Below are positions 7,227-8,243 of a stretch of 8,243 nt of DNA, in pieces. This stretch comes from DATBFX01 sp036558305 (GTDB lineage: Bacteria > Chloroflexota > Chloroflexia > Thermomicrobiales > UBA6265): assembly GCA_036558305.1 (NCBI GenBank), contig DATBFX010000309.1:1-8243 (forward strand), in the 5' to 3' direction. Under the pieces are notes generated by a model. It was given only the letters and a program-made list of their open reading frames with translations, ran no database searches and was not told the DNA's origin. The position numbers were made by a program, and so were the translations under genes. Within the stretch, counting starts at the first letter, position 1. Every line of letters starts with the position of its first letter.

Positions 7227-7513
7227 CCGGGGTTCGGGGTGCCGGTGGCGGTGCCGTCCTGGGAGACGGCGGGCGAGACGGCGATAGCGCTGACCGTGCC
7301 GGTGCCGCCGGCCAGGAGCGTGCCGGCATCGAAGGCCAGCGCGGCGACCGAGGTGAGCGTCAACCCCGACGGCAAAGGGCGCCAGCCGCGCTCGCCATCG
7401 AAGCAGGCGACGCCGCCGAGACCGCCGGCGACGACGCCGTGAGGACCGGGGAGGACGGCCAGGATCGGGGAGGGGAGTTCGATTGGTGGATGACGGTGCC
7501 AGTCCGGTGCCAT
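7115..7513 (-). pseudogene. N-terminal remnant of a BNR/propeller-like protein, chimeric with the GH18 tail
   Basis: From an ATG at 7513 about 90 minus-strand codons look like genuine protein: PSPILAVLPGPHGVVAGG, GGVACFDGERGWRPLPSGL, SVAALAFDAGTLLAGG and AIAVSPAVSQDGT. These glycine-rich strands with blade-like spacing recall BNR/YCF48-type beta-propeller proteins of Chloroflexota. After about 7238 the resemblance stops and the frame reads Pro/Thr/Ser-rich nonsense to a stop at 7115, because the DNA there is the GH18 3' end read out of frame. The start is uncertain (no Shine-Dalgarno; the frame is open further upstream). A full propeller gene would be several times longer. It could be expressed as a 132-residue chimera, but function is unlikely. 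Confidence 0.5.
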
Positions 7514-7530
7514 GGGGAGCGGGCGCTCGG

Positions 7531-7539
7531 TGCTATCTT
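7531..7539 (+). promoter_or_regulatory. possible extended -10 promoter of the methyltransferase
   Basis: TGCTATCTT carries the extended TG and four of six -10 bases; no good -35 lies 17 bp upstream. It is about 45 bp before the methyltransferase GTG, in the gap between the divergent propeller remnant and the methyltransferase. Confidence 0.3.
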
Positions 7540-7583
7540 TGGTCGCCAGCGGACGGGATGGACGCATCGAGGGATGGGACAGG

Positions 7584-8103
7584 GTGCGCAAGGAACTGCA
7601 CGAGGAGAACCGGCTCGCCTGGAATGCGGCGACGGTGGCGCACAACAGCCACAAGGTCGACCAGGCGCGGTTTCTCCGGGAGGGCGGCACGACGCTCTTT
7701 CCGGAGGAGGTGGAGTTGCTCGGGGATCTGAGCGGGACGTCGCTGGTGCACCTGCAGTGCAACGCGGGGCAGGATTCGCTCTCGCTGGTGCGGTTGGGGG
7801 CGACGGTGACGGGGGTCGACATCAGCGACGAGGCGATCGGGTTCGCCCGGCGGTTGTCGGCCGAGTCCGGGATTCCGGCGACGTTCGTGCGGGCGGACGT
7901 CTACGACTGGCTGGCGGAGGCGGCAGAGGGGCCGGAGCGGTACGACGTGGTGTTCTCGTCGTACGGCGCGATCACCTGGTTGTCGGACATCCGCGCCTGG
8001 GGGCGAGGGATCGGGGCGATCCTCAAACCGGGCGGACGGTTCGTGCTGGTGGAGTTCCATCCGATCACGGGGATGTTCGGGTGGGGTTGGTCGTGGAAGT
8101 ACC
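7584..8103 (+). pseudogene. class I SAM-dependent methyltransferase, 3' end lost to an insertion sequence
   Basis: GTG at 7584 with GAGGG 10 nt upstream opens a frame beginning RKELHEENRLAWNAAT. The Rossmann fold follows: motif I LVHLQCNAGQDSLSLVRLGA (residues 54-73), the acidic end of strand 2 in VTGVDISDEAI (75-85), FVRADVYDW (101-109), motif IV region YDVVFSSYGAITWL (120-133) and LKPGGRFVLVEFHP (147-160). This is a cytoplasmic methyltransferase of the small-molecule (methyltransferase-11/12-like) type; the acceptor is unknown. Resemblance ends at WSWKYP (169-174), about 90-100 residues short of the usual length as I recall it. The frame then stays open to 8243 but encodes unrelated Arg/Cys/Pro-rich sequence that overlaps an IS end and a transposase start. 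Codons here end mostly in G, unlike the transporter operon. Confidence 0.75.
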
Positions 8104-8243
8104 CCATAGGCATCAAGCTAAGGCGTGACGGGGTGACAACGGGGACCCGATCTGGCATGGTGCGCGTGTGCTGCTCGCCCGCCTGCCCGAGGAGGTCCCC
8201 GCGTGTCCAGTCTGCCACAGGTCGCCCGCGCCCTGCAGCGGGT
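8104..8243 (+). mobile_element. left end of an insertion sequence (continues beyond window)
   Basis: The element appears to begin where methyltransferase similarity is lost, near 8103-8107, with CATAGGCATCAAGCTAAGG as the probable terminal inverted repeat. About 100 bp later a transposase start follows. A weak promoter (GTGACA 8133-8138, 17 bp, CATGGT 8156-8161) could serve it. Only one end is visible, so the exact border, the inverted-repeat partner and the target-site duplication cannot be defined. Confidence 0.5.
8203..8243 (+). CDS. transposase, probably IS4-type DDE (first 13 codons only)
   Basis: GAGGAGGT at 8189-8196, a near-perfect Shine-Dalgarno, sits 6 nt before GTG at 8203. The readable protein is MSSLPQVARALQR, then the window ends. 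From memory this matches the N-terminus of IS4-like DDE transposases (LPQVA-ALQRVL). No catalytic residue is visible, so the family call rests on this stretch and on the abrupt interruption of the methyltransferase just upstream. Confidence 0.45.
   Translation, partial: MSSLPQVARALQR

Noticed and set aside
7439..8128. 229-codon plus-strand frame from 7439
   Set aside because: A different frame across the methyltransferase; Gly/Arg/Ala-rich with no motifs, whereas the frame from 7584 encodes a clear SAM-binding fold.
1..8243. CRISPR arrays, tRNA or rRNA genes
   Set aside because: No regularly spaced repeats and no recognisable tRNA or rRNA sequence were seen by eye on either strand.

Overview
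The window is GC-rich (mostly C- or G-ending codons) and looks like an accessory stretch of a bacterial chromosome. The protein styles (a Tat-exported family-5 solute-binding protein, a FadR-type GntR regulator, a BNR-like propeller remnant, a GH18 remnant) remind me of Thermomicrobia/Sphaerobacter-like Chloroflexota. That placement is inference from memory, not something the sequence proves.

Left third (1-2444, minus strand): one uninterrupted 814-codon open frame that leaves the window at position 1. It is the N-terminal three quarters or so of a large SNF2-type (superfamily 2) helicase with all core motifs. It resembles helicases of restriction/methylation defence clusters such as the DrmD type of class 1 DISARM, whose partner genes would lie left of position 1. 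It has a good promoter (TTGACA, 17 bp, extended -10 TATTGT), a perfect dyad at the predicted transcript start, and a short Cys-rich upstream reading frame ending 4 nt before the helicase start codon.

Middle (about 2697-6957, plus strand): a divergent, tightly packed four-gene operon. It encodes a GntR/FCD regulator, a Tat-exported peptide/nickel-type (family 5) binding protein, a DppB-like permease and a DppC-like permease. The first two junctions are 4-nt overlaps (ATGA, GTGA); the third is a 10-nt gap with a strong ribosome binding site. The operon promoter lies inside a 28-bp near-palindrome that is a natural operator candidate for the regulator. No ATPase gene follows, so the importer must use ATPases encoded elsewhere or has lost them. 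A stem-loop follows the last gene.

Right part (about 7044-8243): decayed and rearranged DNA. On the minus strand the 5' part of a propeller/BNR-like gene is joined directly, out of frame, to the last 60 codons of a GH18 (chitinase-like) gene. Divergently on the plus strand a class I SAM methyltransferase starts at 7584 and loses family resemblance near 8103. There an insertion sequence appears to begin: about 100 bp later a near-perfect Shine-Dalgarno and GTG start open what looks like an IS4-type transposase, cut by the window end.
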